This document shows positions 35,680 through 46,011 of a stretch of 64,000 bases of DNA, piece by piece. Within the stretch, counting starts at the first letter, position 1. Every line of letters begins with the position of its first letter. Origin of the DNA: Demequina litorisediminis (lineage in GTDB: Bacteria; Actinomycetota; Actinomycetes; Actinomycetales; Demequinaceae); NCBI RefSeq assembly GCF_030161615.1, contig NZ_BSUN01000001.1, positions 682,001 to 746,000 of the forward strand. Direction: 5' to 3'. Made by a program: the position numbers and the translations under genes. The notes under the pieces were generated by a model that worked only from the letters and a program-made list of their open reading frames with translations, did not search any database and was not told the DNA's origin.

Positions 35680-36591
35680 TCAGCCCTTCAACCCCTGCGT
35701 GGCCACGCCCGCGACCAGGAACCGCTGGAAGACCAGGAAGAACAGCAGGATGGGCACCAGCGCGAGGAAGGCGGCGGCCACCGTCGCGCCGTAGTCCGAG
35801 GTGCTGGTCTGGTCGTTGTACAGCCGCAGCGCGATGGGTAGCGGGTACTTCTCCGGGCTAGTGATGTACATGAGGGGAGCGAGGAAGTCGTTCCAGGTCC
35901 AGATGAACGAGAAGATCGCGCTCGTCACCAGTGCCGGCTGGATCAGCGGCAGCATGATCGAGGTGAAGGTCCGCAGGTGACCCGCGCCGTCCACGCGGGC
36001 TGCCTCGTCCATCTCGCGCGGAATCCCCCTCATGAACTGCACCATCAGGAAGACGAAGAAGGCCTCCGTGGCGAGGAACTTGGGCAGCAAGAGCGGCCAG
36101 TACGTGTCGATCATGTCGAGCCTGTTGAACATGATGTACTGAGGGATGATCACCACGTGGAACGGCAGCAGCAGCGTGCCGATCATCGCGGCGAAGAAGA
36201 CTCCCACTCCCTTGAACCGGATCCGCGCGAACGCGTACGCCGCCATCGCCGAACTCAGCAGCGTGCCGAACGTGGCGGCGATCGCGATCACCGCCGAGTT
36301 GGCGAAGAACCGCCACAGCGGCACACCCGCGATGCCCTCCGTCACCTTCAGGTAGTTGTCCAGCGTGGGCGAGTCGGGGATCAGCCCCTGGTTCTGTCCG
36401 AACTCACTGGAGGGCTTGAACGTGGCAAACACCAGCCAGATCAGCGGATAGATGACGATGGCCGTGAGGATCGCGAGCGCCACGAACCAGATGAGCGTGG
36501 TGACGCGCTTGCGGTTCCAGTAGGGCTGCGGCTGGACCACGCGCTCCTGGTCGGCATCGTCCTTGACCCACACGTCGGTCCTGCCGGTCAT
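35680..36591 (-). CDS. carbohydrate ABC transporter permease, MalG type
   Basis: 303 aa, six transmembrane helices (TLIWFVALAILTAIVIYPLI, FFANSAVIAIAATFGTLLSS, AFFVFLMVQFMRGI). The EAA loop that contacts the ATPase is EMDEAARVDGAGHLRTF. Its start overlaps the MalF-type stop (ATGA). No ATPase gene is present nearby, so a shared MsiK-like ATPase encoded elsewhere is likely, as in other actinobacteria. No frameshift. Confidence 0.93.
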   Translation of the reverse strand: MTGRTDVWVKDDADQERVVQPQPYWNRKRVTTLIWFVALAILTAIVIYPLIWLVFATFKPSSEFGQNQGLIPDSPTLDNYLKVTEGIAGVPLWRFFANSAVIAIAATFGTLLSSAMAAYAFARIRFKGVGVFFAAMIGTLLLPFHVVIIPQYIMFNRLDMIDTYWPLLLPKFLATEAFFVFLMVQFMRGIPREMDEAARVDGAGHLRTFTSIMLPLIQPALVTSAIFSFIWTWNDFLAPLMYITSPEKYPLPIALRLYNDQTSTSDYGATVAAAFLALVPILLFFLVFQRFLVAGVATQGLKG

Positions 36592-37568
36592 CGGTTGTCT
36601 CCCTGGTAGTGCACCCACGACTTCGAGGTGCGGAACAGCACGAAGGCGATGATCGCGACCACGATGAGCAGCACCCATGCCATGGCGGCCGCGTAGCCCA
36701 TCTGGCTGTCACTGAACGCCCGCTTGTACAAGTACAAGGTGTAGAAGTTCGTCATGCCTGCGGGGCCACCGGTGCCGTTGGAGATGATGTACGCCGAGGA
36801 GAACACCTGGAAGGCGCCGATGAGCCTCGAGCAACAGGTTGAAGAACACCACCGAGGACAGCATCGGCAACGTGATGGACCGGAACTTCTTGACCGGCCC
36901 AGCGCCATCCATGTCCGCAGCCTCGTACAACTCGCGCGGTACCTGCTTCAGACCAGCGAGGAAGATCACCATGGGGGCGCCGAACTGCCACACGGCCAAC
37001 AGGATCATCATGGGCACCACGAGGGCGACGTTGCCCACCCAGCCACCGATGTTGAGGCCGAAGAGACTCAGCGTGTTGTCGACCGGGCCGTCCGACGAGA
37101 ACATCGCGCGCCACACGATCGCCACGGACACGGAGGCGCCGATGAGGGACGGGGCATAGAACGACGAGCGGAAGAACCCGGCGCCGCGGTCGCGGTAGTT
37201 CAGGAGCATCGCGACGCCGAGTGCGGCGGCGAGCCGATGGGGGTGCCGACCAACACGTAGATCAGCGTGATCTTGACCGACTGCGTGAAGTTGGGGTCCT
37301 CCGTAAAGAGCCGGACGTAGTTGTCGAGGCCGATCCACTGGGGCGGCTGAAACAGGTTGTACTGCGTGAACGACAGGTACAGCGAGTAGAGCATCGGCCC
37401 GAGCGTGAGCCCAAAGAAGCCGATGAGCCAGGGCGTGAGGAAGCCGTAGCCGGCGAACGTTTCACGCCAGTGGCGCTGCTTGCGGGAGACGGCGACGGTC
37501 GCGTGATGCGGGGTCGAGGTCGTCTGATCCGTGTCCTCGTTGACACGGTGAACGGTGCTGGTCACCAC
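36588..37568 (-). CDS. carbohydrate ABC transporter permease, MalF type (two indels)
   Basis: 326 aa. Starts GTG GTG after GGAAGGAA. Six helices (GFLTPWLIGFFGLTLGPML, SSFYAPSLIGASVSVAIVW, VALVVPMMILLAVWQFGAP) and the EAA loop ELYEAADMDGAGPVKKF. Frame breaks near 37231 (one base short, TPI/LAAALGVAMLLN) and 36822 (inserted base at GAGGCTC) cancel, so the end frame is right. Forms the channel with the MalG-type partner. Confidence 0.9.
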
Positions 37569-37642
37569 GGTTCCTTCCGTCGCGATGGTGGGGTGTCCCC
37601 GTGGGACCCGAGCGGTGTCTCGGGCCCCACGGGGCGACGGGG

Positions 37643-38980
37643 TCAGGAGCCCAGGACCACGTCCATCTCGGAGAAGAACTGCGAGACGGCCTCATCGACC
37701 GTGAGGGTGCCGAAGCCGAGCTCCGTGCCCAGGACGCGGAACTTCTCCTCGAGGGTGCCGTAGCCGACGAGCGGGACGGGCGGGGCGTCGCCGAGGCGGT
37801 CGGCGACCGATGCCTCGTAGTCGCGGATCTGGGCGTCGAGGCCCTCGAACGTGATGCCCTCCTGCATGGTGGTGGAGGCGGGCAGGCCACGGTTGGTGCC
37901 GAAGATGGCGCCGACCTCGGGCGAGTTCACCAGGAAGTCGACGAGCATGGCGGATTCCGCAGGGTGCTCGGTCGATGCCGCGATGGTGTGCAGCATCGAG
38001 GGCTTGAGGTAGAGGTCCTTCGCACCCTCGACGGTCACGGGCGGGGCCACCAGGCCGAGGCTCCGTGTAGGACTCGCCCAGGCTCTCCAAGGTAGCCAGC
38101 GCCGAAGTTGTCCCACGTGAGTTCGGAGGCGGTCAGCGCGGAGCCGAAGCCCGAGACCGGGTACAGGCTCCTCGAGGCGCTGCTGCGAGATGCCGGAACC
38201 GCCGTCGCCGCGCATGTCGGCGCCGGACTCCCAGAACTCGGCGAGGCGGGCCTCGTCGAAGCCGGGGGTGCCGTCCTCGTTGAACAGGTTCCTGCCTTCG
38301 GCCCGCAACTGGACCTCGAAGTTCTGGATGCGGCCGGTGTAGTCGGTACCGCCGAAGATCTCGCCACCGGAGGCTTCGGTGACCTCGGCGACCCACGCCT
38401 TGTAGTCGTCCCACGTGCCGCCCGCGAACTCGGCGACGCCGGCCGTCTCCAGCAGTTGCGGGTTGGTGTACATGCCCCACGCGTTGGTGGAGGTGGCGAT
38501 GCCGGTGGTGACGTCGTTCACCACGCCGATGCCCAGGATCTGGTCCGAAAGTCCGTCGACCGCGATCTCGTTGCCCAGGTGGGGGCCGAGGTCAAGCAGG
38601 AGGCCGTTCTCCGAGTACTGGCGCAGGTAGGAGTAGTCGAACTGCATGACGTCGGGCAGGCCACCTCCCGCGGCCTCAGTCTGGCGCTTCTCCCAGAAGG
38701 CGGGGTAGTCGAGGAACGTGGAGTTCACCGTGATGTTCGGATACTCCTCCTCGAACAGCGCGATGGACTGCTCGTACATGTCCGCGCGGACGTCGTTGCC
38801 CCAGAAGGCAAAGTCGAGCGTGACGTCTTCGCCGCTTGCCGCCTGGGCCTCGCCGCCCGTGGAGCCTGAGGCGCTCGGGTCCGTGTCGGAACCGGATGAG
38901 CAGGCGCTGAGCGCCATGCCGCTGGCTGCCGTGAGCGCGACGACCGCCATGAAGCGGCGGCGCTTGTGAACGTTCACCAT
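37643..38980 (-). CDS. sugar ABC transporter solute-binding lipoprotein (three frameshifts)
   Basis: 444 aa after removing bases near 38168, 38084 and 38064. Residues 1-27 are a lipoprotein signal (VALTAASGMALSAC). Family 1 solute-binding pattern: VTLDFAFWGNDVRADMYEQS, FWEKRQTEAAGGGLPDVMQF, WDDYKAWVAEVTEASGGEIF and the hinge segment VNSPEVGAIFGTNRGLPAS. Captures an oligosaccharide outside the membrane for the permeases encoded next; the co-transcribed GH42 suggests a beta-galactoside. Two operator-like palindromes lie in its promoter region. Confidence 0.92.
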   Translation of the reverse strand: MVNVHKRRRFMAVVALTAASGMALSACSSGSDTDPSASGSTGGEAQAASGEDVTLDFAFWGNDVRADMYEQSIALFEEEYPNITVNSTFLDYPAFWEKRQTEAAGGGLPDVMQFDYSYLRQYSENGLLLDLGPHLGNEIAVDGLSDQILGIGVVNDVTTGIATSTNAWGMYTNPQLLETAGVAEFAGGTWDDYKAWVAEVTEASGGEIFGGTDYTGRIQNFEVQLRAEGRNLFNEDGTPGFDEARLAEFWESGADMRGDGGSGISQQRLEEPVPGLGLRLRADRLRTHVGQLRRWLPWRAWASPTRSLGLVAPPVTVEGAKDLYLKPSMLHTIAASTEHPAESAMLVDFLVNSPEVGAIFGTNRGLPASTTMQEGITFEGLDAQIRDYEASVADRLGDAPPVPLVGYGTLEEKFRVLGTELGFGTLTVDEAVSQFFSEMDVVLGS

Positions 38981-39057
38981 GGTCTTCCTCCCAGAAAACT
39001 TCGTTGTTCTCTCGTGGTGCACCGCCCGCCAGGGCGGGCCGCCGCGCCCCCTCCTTT

Positions 39058-39071
39058 GGAAAGCGCTCTCC
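39058..39071. promoter_or_regulatory. LacI-type operator, GGAAAGCGCT family, copy at importer
   Basis: GGAAAGCGCTCTCC, near-perfect palindrome about 78 bp before the solute-binding protein start. Sister sites are at 42108 and 43553. Confidence 0.65.
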
Positions 39072-39111
39072 GTAACGTAACCCATGACCTGTGCCCGGTC
39101 AACGGCCAGAG

Positions 39112-39128
39112 CAAAAACGTTTCAATTG
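39112..39128. promoter_or_regulatory. second operator candidate, AAACGTTT type
   Basis: CAAAAACGTTTCAATTG, about 132 bp before the importer start. Resembles 20841-20855 but not the GGAAAGCGCT sites, so possibly a different LacI-family protein. Confidence 0.4.
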
Positions 39129-39317
39129 TGACCGATTCGAGACCATGCGACCGCGGGCGACCCTACCGTGCGCATCGGCCCGGCGATCGCCTCCGCCACC
39201 CGTCCCCCACGTCCACCACTCCCGCCCGCCCCACACGTCCCAGCGGGACATGGGGGTCACTTTCGCGCGAGATCTGACCCTCATGTCCCGCCAGCAAACG
39301 TGCCGCCGCGGCAACCG

Positions 39318-40410
39318 CTACCGCCCCGGCCTTCGCTCCAGGACCGGCGCCTCGAGGCTCGCCATCCGTGCGGCATCGGCGCGCAGGAGCGCGGGCGTGA
39401 CGCGAGCCCCCTCGTGGGCTGCCGACGAGTACACCGCCGTGACAATCTCGAACGACCGCGCGGGATCCGACGCCTCAGGAGGCAGGCTCCCCTCCCTCAG
39501 CGAGCGCCGCATACACGCCGCGCAACAGCGGCACGTGACCGCTGGGCTCCTCGACGGCCGGCAGCGCCCACTGCGCCGCCTCGGACTCCTGCACGCCGGG
39601 CGCCGGAGTGATCCGCCAGTGCGCATGTCCGTGGCCGTACAGGTGCTCCAGCGTCACCGTGGCCTTTTCCGTGTCCAGCCGGATGGCACTCACCTCACGA
39701 GGCGAGACGGCTGACGTCACCACGGACGCGATGGCGCCGTTCGCGAACGCGACGGTCGCCGTCGAGGAGTCCTCGGTCCCCGTTTCGCGGCCCACGCGCC
39801 ACAGGTCCGCGCGCACCGACTCCCAGTCACCCAACAGGTAGGCGAGCAGGTCAATCTGATGGATGGCGTGCCCGAGCGTCGGCCCGCCACCCTCGGTCGC
39901 CCACGACCCGCGCCACGGCACGTCAAAGTAGGCCTGATCGCGGAACCACAGCGTCTGGCATACCGCCACAAGGGGCCGCCCCAGCGCGCCCGAGTCGAGC
40001 AACCCCTTGACGTGCGCCGCGGCGGTGCCTGTGCGCTGCTGGAACACCACGGACAGTCGCTTCCCCGTGCGCTGAGACGCCTCCATCATCGCGTCCAACT
40101 GGGCGAGCGACAGCGCTGCGGGCTTCTCGCACACCACGTGGGCGCCAGCCTCCATGGCGGCAATCGCCTGCTCGGCATGGACTCCCGGCGGGGTGCAGAT
40201 GTGGACCACGTCGGGACGCGCGTCGGCGAGCAGCGCCACCAGGTCGTCGTACACCGCGCCGCCACGGGCATCGGCGAACCGTCGCGCGGCTTCGGGATCG
40301 CGGTCGGTCACCGCGACCAGGTCCGCGCCGTCGAGGGCGGCGATGGCCTCGGCGTGGGCGTGGGCGATGGCGCCCGTGCCGATGATGGCGGCACGCAACG
40401 TGGCGGTCAT
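39318..40410 (-). CDS. Gfo/Idh/MocA-family oxidoreductase (one frameshift)
   Basis: 363 aa after removing a base near 39485. NAD(P)-binding Rossmann start RAAIIGTGAIAHAHAEAIAA, then VVHICTPPGVHAEQAIAAME and the signature VVCEKPAALS (EKP lysine). The C-terminal substrate domain has GGGPTLGHAIHQIDLLAYLL, with the GHxxH-like catalytic region. Dehydrogenates or reduces a cyclitol, sugar or keto-sugar. ATGA overlap with the cupin gene upstream; third gene of PmoA-cupin-MocA operon. Confidence 0.88.
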
Positions 40411-41131
40411 GACTCTCCTTCGAGGGTGAGGGTGGTGAGGAGCCCGCACATGCCGTAGGCGGGGGCGGTGGACGGTCGGACGATGCGCCCGGAGGCGAGG
40501 GAGCCCGGCTTGCCTGCCGCGAGCGCCGCGAGCCTGGGCCTCGGTGGCCGCCTCTGCGGCGTCGTGGGCGCTGCGCCATGTCGACTGCCAGCGGTCGACG
40601 CGCGGTCGCACCAGCGCGGCGGCGCGCCGGTGCAGGCGGGCCAGCGCCTCGGGGTCGAGCACACCACCCGGCGCGAGGTCCGCATAGCCCTCGACGGCAA
40701 GGTCCCTGCGACGATGCGCGGCTGCGAGGCGCTCGTGAGGCGACGCGTCGGGTCCGGGAAGCGCCGCGGCGGAGGCGTAGAGCGCGGGATCAGCGAGCAC
40801 CGCGTCGGGGAACGTCATCACGGCGTCGCCCGCCTCGGGAAGCCCGGCGTGGGACATCACCACGCGCAGGCGCAGCCCTCCGTGGTTCACGGCGCGATGC
40901 ACCACCCCCGGCGAGAACCACACGGTGTCGCCTGCGGCGAGCGGCGTCACCGAATACCCCGAGCCGTCCACCGCGTGAAGGCTCGCCGCGGCCGGCCACC
41001 ACGAGGTAGGCCTCGGAGGCGACGGTGTGGAGGTGCGGGGTTCCGCCCGCGAGGCCGTCGGGAGCAACCGCGGAGTAAACCTCGAGGTCGCTGGCGAGCG
41101 CTCCGGCGGGGAACGGAGGCGCCGAGGTCAC
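40407..41131 (-). CDS. cupin-domain protein (two frameshifts)
   Basis: 240 aa after removing bases near 40979 and 40533. Start GTG 41131 overlaps the preceding stop (GTGA). Cupin motif 1 is GGTPHLHTVASEAYLVVAGR-like (TPHLHTVASEAYLVV) and motif 2 is LAAGDTVWFSPGVVHRAVN, giving His and Glu metal ligands. An Ala-rich helical C-terminal half follows. Could be an isomerase, epimerase or sugar-binding regulator; no closer family recognised. Tightly embedded in the PmoA-like/MocA operon. Confidence 0.7.
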
Positions 41132-42052
41132 TCGTCGCCACCAGCGCGCTGCGCCAGCAGCGCGGTGACCCGAGCGGCCACGGCACCCGCGGCATCGGCC
41201 GAGAGTCCGCCATCGGCGATCACCACGCCGTAGCGCTCCGTCATGGTCTCCCCCGGCCCCACGCGGCGCTCCGTCGAGAAGAACGGCGCGGGGCACAGGC
41301 ATGCGAACTGCTCGGTGCGCGCGAACCACTCGGGCGGATGGGCGGCGTTTGATGGCGAGTCGACCATCAGCACGGTCGACTCCAGGTCGGTGCCGTCGTG
41401 GCGCCCCCGAAAGCCCATCCAGGGAGCCCGGCTCCCTCGGAGTTCCTCCCCGCCCTCGCCCGCCGGGGACAGGATGGCGCCTCCGGTGAACGAGCGCGGG
41501 CCGCGCCAGAACAGGCCACCGTAGCCGGCATTGTCGCGGCCGCGCGTAGTGGGCGATCCGATGGCGATCGCGCGCTCGGTGGCGTTGCGCATGCGGGTCT
41601 CGAATGTGAGCAGCCAGGCTCGCGTCGTCGAGGATGCGCGCACCGATCGCGCGCGCCTCCGTGAAGACGAGCTCGCCCGGCTCCGTGACCCAGTCCAGCG
41701 TCTGGACGATGCGCGCCTCGTCTCCGCCGTCGAGGCTCGCGAAGCCCACGTGGGCCTGGATGCCGTTGTTCGGCAACTGCACGTACCCCTCGCCCCGCAC
41801 GTAGGTGGGGCCTCCCCAGAAGTTCTCGTCACCCACGACGGGCAGCGACCATGCGATGCCCTTGTGCCAGACATGGTCGTGCGGACGAAACAGGGAGACC
41901 AGCGATCCGCCGAGTGTGTGCAGGGGGCTGAGGTAAGGGCGAGGCGACTCGAGGCGGACGTCCGTGGGTCGGTACACATAGTGCGCAAGGTCGCGGCCCG
42001 CGTGGCGGAGGATCACGCGGTCGCCATGGTCCTCGGCGGCGATAACGGTCAT
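41128..42052 (-). CDS. PmoA-family (DUF6807) protein (one frameshift)
   Basis: 307 aa after removing a base near 41618. Conserved pattern: YLSPLHTLGGSLVSLFRPHD, HVWHKGIAWSLPVVGDENFW, then GYGGLFWRGPRSFTGG and GPGETMTERYGVVIADG. This family was named for weak similarity to methane oxygenase PmoA, but members sit in carbohydrate clusters beside MocA-type oxidoreductases and their activity is not established. First gene of the operon, with a LacI-type operator 56 bp upstream. Confidence 0.8.
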
Positions 42053-42107
42053 CGGCGACCTCTCTCCTGCGTCGCGCCCGAGGGGTCGCGTCGCGCTTGA
42101 CGACAAT

Positions 42108-42121
42108 GGAAAGCGCTATCC
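42108..42121. promoter_or_regulatory. LacI-type operator, copy at PmoA-like operon
   Basis: GGAAAGCGCTATCC between the divergent PmoA-like (start 42052) and lacI-type (start 42277) genes; same core as 39058 and 43553. Confidence 0.65.
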
Positions 42122-42276
42122 AACGTACAGGTGGTTCTGCGCGCCGTCCATGACATCCGCGCCTGACCGTGCCAGGCTAGCGACACGGACGGCCAGCCAC
42201 GCGCTCAATGGCGAGACCCCACGGCCCCGCCGCCCGCATCACGGCGCCGCGGTGCGCCACGACGAAAGGCCGCCTC

Positions 42277-43326
42277 GTGACCGACAGCACGCGCACCTCT
42301 CCGGTGACCCTTCACGATGTCGCGCGCGAGGCGGGGGTGTCGCTCGCGACCGCGTCACGCTCCCTCAACGGGTCCACGCGCAACGTCAAGGCGGCCAACC
42401 GCGAGCGCGTCCTCGAGGCGGCGCAGCGGCTCGGGTACTCGGCCAACGCCTCGGCGCAGGCGGTGGCCCGTGGCACGTCCACCACGGTGGCCCTGCTGGT
42501 CGGCGACATCTCCGACCCCTACTTCTCCTCGATCGCGGCCGGCGTGGTGGGCGCCGCCGAGGACAACCACCTCATCGTCACCATGGCCGAGACCCGGCGA
42601 GACCCCGAGCGCGAGGTCGAACTCGTGCGCACGCTCCGAGGTCAACGTCCGCGCGCGATCATCCTCGCGGCATCGCGCCGCGCCGCCGACCCCCACGCCG
42701 AGGCGCTGCACCGCGAGCCTCACCACCTTTGAGGCCGACGGTGGCCGCGTGGTCTTCATCTCCACCGCGAACGCCCCATTCCGCACCCTCGGACTCGACA
42801 ACCATGGCGGCGCCAAGGCCCTCGGCGCCGCGCTCGGGGACTCGGCTACCGCCGCGTCGCGGTGCTCGCCGGGCCCGATGGCGACCACGGCAAGCCAGGG
42901 CTGCGGACGGCGGCGGACCGGCTCGATGGTTTCATCGCAGGCCTCGCGGAACACGGCGTGAGCGTCGACAGCGACCGCATCGTCTGGACCGCGTTCACGC
43001 GAGACGGCGGCTACGAGGGGATGGAGAGGCTCCTGCGCGCCGGGATCGACGGCATCGACCTGGTGTTCGCCGTGAACGACGTGATGGCCGTGGGCGCGAT
43101 GAGCGCGCTGCGCGACGCGGGCCTCGAGCCGGGCGTGGACGTGGCCGTCGCGGGGTTCGACGACATCCCCACGCTGCGCGACGTCACCCCTCGCCTCACC
43201 ACCGCGAGTCTGCCGCTGGAGCGTGTGGGCGAGGAGGCACTCGCCCTTGCCCTGGCCGATGGCGACGCCACCCCCGCGCCGATCACCGCGGAGGTGGCGA
43301 TCCGGGAGTCGACGCCCCGGCGCTAG
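42277..43326 (+). CDS. LacI-family transcriptional regulator (two compensating indels)
   Basis: 349 aa after removing a base near 42718 and restoring a G near 42839. HTH and hinge: VTLHDVAREAGVSLATASRS, LNGSTRNVKAANRERVLEAA, LGYSANASAQAVARG. The periplasmic-binding-protein-like core has VALLVGDISDPYFSSIAAGV, RVVFISTANAPF and FDDIPTLRDVTPRLTT. It is placed between the two sugar clusters, and three GGAAAGCGCT-type operators lie within 4 kb, so it is the natural candidate repressor for both clusters and the importer. Confidence 0.9.
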
Positions 43327-43485
43327 CGCCGGGCCTCACACCCACCGCGCGCACACGCCGCCCCCACGGCGGAGACGTCGCCGACCCGTCGCGGCGGCAA
43401 CCTTGCCCAGCCGCCCCGGCATCGGCCGTCTCAAACACCCGATGCCCGAACCATCGCCTTCACGCAAGAAGGCGGCGCGGCACTC

Positions 43486-43525
43486 ACCCCTTGCGCTCTC
43501 ACCCCTTGCGCAACCACCCCTTGCG
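43486..43525. repeat. 15-bp tandem repeat, three copies
   Basis: ACCCCTTGCG starts at 43486, 43501 and 43516, a regular 15-base step, ending about 28 bp before the operator at 43553. Confidence 0.7.
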
Positions 43526-43552
43526 CACCCACCCCACGCCCGCGTACAGTGC

Positions 43553-43566
43553 GGTAAACGCTTTCC
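43553..43566. promoter_or_regulatory. LacI-type operator, copy at MocA/DUF993 operon
   Basis: GGTAAACGCTTTCC, 59 bp before the GTG start at 43625; palindromic about ACGCT/AGCGT like 39058 and 42108. Confidence 0.65.
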
Positions 43567-43624
43567 AACTCAGTTCCCGCCCCTGGCAACGACGCCAGGG
43601 CGGCCGACCGCGAGGGACACCACC

Positions 43625-44837
43625 GTGGGTATTCAGACCATCGGCATCATCATGAACGGCGTCTCCGGACGCATGGGCTACCGCCAGCACCTGGTGCGAT
43701 CCGTCCTGGCCATCCGGGAGGCCGGCGGCGTCGAGCCTTCCCGACGGCACCAAGGTCCAGGTGGAGCCGATCCTCGTGGGAAGGTCCGAGGCCAAGGCTC
43801 GCCGAACTCGCGGCGAAGCACGGCATCGAGCACTACACCACCGACCTCGACGAGGCCCTTGCCGACGACCGGTGGCAGATCTACGCCGACTTCCTCGTGA
43901 CCAAGGCTCGCGCCGCCGCCATCAAGAAGGCCATCGCCGCAGGCAAGGCCATCTACACGGAGAAGCCCACCGCGGAGACCTTCGACGAGGCGCTTGAACT
44001 CGCCCGCCTGGCGACGGAGGCCGGCATCAAGAACGGCGTCGTCCACGACAAGGCTCTACCTGCCCGGCCTCATCAAGCGCCGCCTCATCGACTCGGGCTT
44101 CTTTGGGCGCATCCTGTCCGTGCGCGGCGAGTTCGGCTACTGGGTGTTCGAGGGCGATTGGCACCCCGCCCAGCGGCCCAGTTGGAACTACCGCGCCGAG
44201 GACGGCGGCGGCATCGTCGTCGACATGTTCCCGCACTGGAACTACGTGCTCGAGAACCTGTTTGGGCGCGTCGAATCCGTCTATGCCCGTGCGGTCACGG
44301 AGATCCCGGAGCGCGTCGACGAGTCGGGCACGGCCTACGCCGCCACGGCTGATGACGCCGCGTACGGCATCTTCGAACTCGCCGGCGGCATCACCGCGCA
44401 GATCAACTCGTCGTGGACCACGCGCGTGAACCGCGACGAGCCTCGTCGAGTTCCAGGTGGACGGCACGCACGGCTCGGCGGTGGTGGGCCTGTTCGGGTG
44501 CAAGATCCAGCCACGCAACGCCACCCCCAAGCCCGTGTGGAACCCGGATCTTCGCAATGAGATCGACTTCGACTCCACCTGGGTCGAGGTGCCGGACACC
44601 GAGGAATCGGTCAATGGCTTCCGCGCGCAGTGGGAGGAGTTCATCCGGCACGTGGTCGCGGACACCGAGCACCGCTATGACTTCCTGGCGGGCGCGCGCG
44701 GCATGCTGCTCGCGGAGAAGGGCCTCGAGTCGCACCGCACCGGTGCGCGGATCGACCTCCCCGAGATCTCCGCGGACCGCGTCCCCGACACCGTCGAGGG
44801 CGCCGAGACCGGCGAGCCTGCCCGCACGGAGCACTGA
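43625..44837 (+). CDS. Gfo/Idh/MocA-family oxidoreductase, long form (four frameshifts)
   Basis: 402 aa after removing bases near 43736, 43796, 44056 and 44443. The N-terminus ([20 protein letters not shown]) is unusual for the family, with a GVxGRMG dinucleotide motif. Then [20 protein letters not shown], the signature [18 protein letters not shown] and the substrate domain [40 protein letters not shown]. This longer subfamily occurs with DUF993 and a TIM-barrel isomerase, as here (six-base gap to DUF993). Probably oxidises a sugar or its keto form. Confidence 0.85.
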
Positions 44838-44843
44838 CGCGCC

Positions 44844-46011
44844 ATGACCGACACCCTCACCCTGGTGGAGCCCGACGGCTCCACCCGCACCGTCGAGCTC
44901 GCCCCCGCGGCGCAGGCCACCCGACCCCACGGCCCACTCACCGGTCGTGTGGCGTACGCAGCGGCGCATGTGGTGCCGCGCGCATCGGCCGACAACGCCC
45001 CTGGTCAGCCCGCGGATATCGACTGGGACGCGACGCTGGCATTCCGCCATCATCTGTTCTCGTGGGGCCTTGGGGTGGCCGATGCGATGGATACCGCTCA
45101 GCGGAACATGGGTCTCGACCCTGCCGCGGTCCGGGAACTCATCACGCGCTCGGCCGCCGAGGCGAGCGCGGCAGGCGCCCGCATCGTCGTGGGGGTCAAC
45201 ACGGACCACGTCAAGGACGAGGTCATCTCTCTTCCCCAGGTGATCGACGCCTACAAGGAGCAGGCTCTTCCACGCCGAGGACGCCGGCGCCGGGGCCGTG
45301 CTCATGGCGAGCCGCCATCTGGCTCGCGCCGCGCAGTCCGCGGACGACTACCGCCGCGTCTACGACGAGGTCCTCTCGGTCGCGAGCGCGCCCGTGGTCC
45401 TTCACTGGCTGGGCACGGCCTTCGACCCGCACCTCGCCGGCTACTTCGGCTCCGACGACTGGAGGATCGCGGCCGATGCGGTGGTCGCCATCATCGAGAC
45501 GAACCGCGAGAACGTGGCGGGCATCAAGATGAGCCTCCTGGACGCCGAGTCCGAGATCGCGGTGCGCCGCCGCCTTCCCGCCGGCGCGCGCATGTTCACC
45601 GGCGACGACTTCCACTACTGCTCCCTCATCGAGGGCGACGAGCAGGGCGGCTCCGACGCACTGCTGGGAGCATTCGCCGCGCTCGCGCCGCACGCCTCGG
45701 GCGCCATCCAGGCGCTCGGAGAGGGAAACACGGAGCGCTACCGCGCCATCCTGGAGCCCACGGAGGCGCTCAGCCGCCAGATCTTCGCCGCCCCCACGTT
45801 CTATTACAAGACTGGCGTCGCCTTCATGGCGTGGCTCAACGGCCACCAGGCCGCCTTCCAGATGGTCGGGGGCCTGCACTCGGCTCGCTCCCTGCCGCAC
45901 CTGTCGCGCATCGTGGAACTCGCCAACGCCTGCGGCGCGCTCGAACACCCCGATATGGCGGCGGCCCGCTGGCGTTCACTGCTCGACCTCAACGGAATCG
46001 AGGCGGCATGA
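44844..46011 (+). CDS. DUF993 protein, dihydrodipicolinate-synthase-like fold (one frameshift)
   Basis: 388 aa after removing a base near 45263. Conserved regions: HHLFSWGLGVADAMDTAQRN, VNTDHVKDEVISLPQVIDAY, PVVLHWLGTAFDPHLAGYFG, NVAGIKMSLLDAESEIAVRR and FTGDDFHYCSLIEGDEQGGS. The fold resembles class I aldolases of the DHDPS group; GIKMSLLD holds a lysine in a position suited to Schiff-base chemistry. Activity is undescribed to my knowledge; an aldolase or dehydratase step on the oxidised sugar is inference. Stop overlaps the next ATG (ATGA). Confidence 0.85.

Larger units (their letters stand above)
38981..39317. other. sugar importer promoter region, 337 bp, no gene
   Basis: Upstream of the solute-binding protein gene and downstream of the oxidoreductase gene ending at 39318 (same strand). 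It carries a LacI-type operator at 39058-39071 and an AAACGTTT-type palindrome at 39112-39128. Otherwise I see nothing in it. Confidence 0.6.
43327..43624. other. 298-bp regulatory region before MocA/DUF993 operon
   Basis: No coding frame with recognisable features. Contains the tandem repeat at 43486-43525 and the LacI-type operator at 43553-43566. Confidence 0.6.
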
